DNA from: a bacterium
GTDB lineage: Bacteria > Cyanobacteriota > Vampirovibrionia > Gastranaerophilales > Gastranaerophilaceae
Assembly: GCA_017541565.1 (NCBI GenBank)
Contig: JAFXYU010000087.1
Location: 1 to 23,322, forward strand
Direction: 5' to 3'
Length of the DNA stretch: 23,322 bases
The notes below the pieces were generated by a model. The model did no database searches. It was not told where the DNA came from and saw only the letters and a list, made by a program, of their open reading frames with translations. The position numbers and the translations under genes are program-made. Shown one piece after another: positions 23,058 to 23,322 of the stretch. Position 1 is the stretch's first letter. Every line of letters begins with the position of its first letter.

Positions 23058-23322
23058 TCACTGTTGATTAGAGATTTTGTCCTTTATTTCCTGAACTTCG
23101 TATTTTAACCTGTTTAGTTCGCATTTAATCGGGTCAGGAATCCTGTTGTGCATAAGAACACCGTCGGGATTTATAACCTGTTGCTTAACTATTCTTGCAG
23201 GATTGCCGACAACCGTGCAATTTGAAGGAACATCCTCAAACACAACCGCACCTGCGCCAATTCTCACATTATCTCCGATTGTGATATTGCCGAGAACTTT
23301 CGCACCCGCTCCCAAGACAACA
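23058..23322 (-). CDS. cysE: Serine O-acetyltransferase, 3' part only
   Basis: This is the C-terminal end (88 residues) of a left-handed beta-helix acyltransferase; the 5' part lies beyond the window edge. Hexapeptide repeats are clear ('[20 protein letters not shown]' and '[20 protein letters not shown]'), and the tail '[16 protein letters not shown]' resembles the CysE-type ending. CysE makes O-acetylserine from serine and acetyl-CoA for cysteine synthesis in the cytoplasm. The frame is open to the edge, so no start can be given. A final helix of about 20 charged residues closes it. Other hexapeptide acetyltransferases share the repeats, but the DGVL.H..IPDP stretch favours CysE. Confidence 0.85.
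   Translation of the reverse strand, partial: VVLGAGAKVLGNITIGDNVRIGAGAVVFEDVPSNCTVVGNPARIVKQQVINPDGVLMHNRIPDPIKCELNRLKYEVQEIKDKISNQQ

Overview
The window looks like a chromosomal piece of a diderm, flagellated, AT-rich bacterium. The best guess is a gut Melainabacteria/Vampirovibrionia lineage (Gastranaerophilales-like). That placement is an inference from the combination of P-ring and L-ring flagellar genes, low GC, a C-GCAxxG-C-C family protein, and several short lineage-specific proteins of the type seen in that group. No rRNA or other phylogenetic marker is present to prove it.

Region 1 (1-7083) is a compact co-directional flagellar operon: flgG (3' end only), flgA, flgI, flgJ (rod-binding domain only), a 93-residue unknown, flgH, a flgN-like chaperone, flgK and flgL. 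It encodes the distal rod, the P and L rings and the hook-filament junction. A hairpin terminator at 7196-7218 closes it. Three points stand out: FlgH has no lipobox cysteine, FlgL carries a repeated tyrosine/glycine-rich insertion, and the unknown small gene lies in the part of the operon where flgM often sits.

Region 2 (7221-14874) is mixed accessory and housekeeping content: a secreted helical protein, a C-GCAxxG-C-C redox-type protein and a YjbR-family protein, then a convergent gene with an HExxH zinc-protease-like motif, a membrane-anchored PHP phosphoesterase, an aldose 1-epimerase/SGNH hydrolase pair, and an unrecognised 407-aa protein. The start region of the last gene contains an (AAAG)5 tract, and its 3' end is followed by an out-of-frame coding remnant.

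Region 3 (14782-15497) is a 716-base stretch without an intact protein gene. It holds tRNA-Asp(GTC) on the minus strand with a terminator, a second truncated copy of the tRNA 3' end with its own terminator, and between them about 200 bp rich in inverted repeats.

Region 4 (15498-23322) carries a ZupT-like zinc transporter, uvrB (minus), an unknown protein with a tandem 27-residue-period repeat, a family 4 uracil-DNA glycosylase, an orphan sugar-type ABC permease, a large divergent ABC1/UbiB-family kinase-like protein (minus) and the 3' part of cysE (minus). uvrB and the permease both show TATAAT exactly six bases before the ATG and no Shine-Dalgarno site, suggesting leaderless transcripts.

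No CRISPR array, insertion sequence or intact mobile element was seen. The best candidates for something undescribed are the structured tRNA-Asp-associated segment, the leaderless promoter class, the SSR-preceded 407-aa gene and the divergent UbiB-like protein. All are hypotheses from sequence reading alone.
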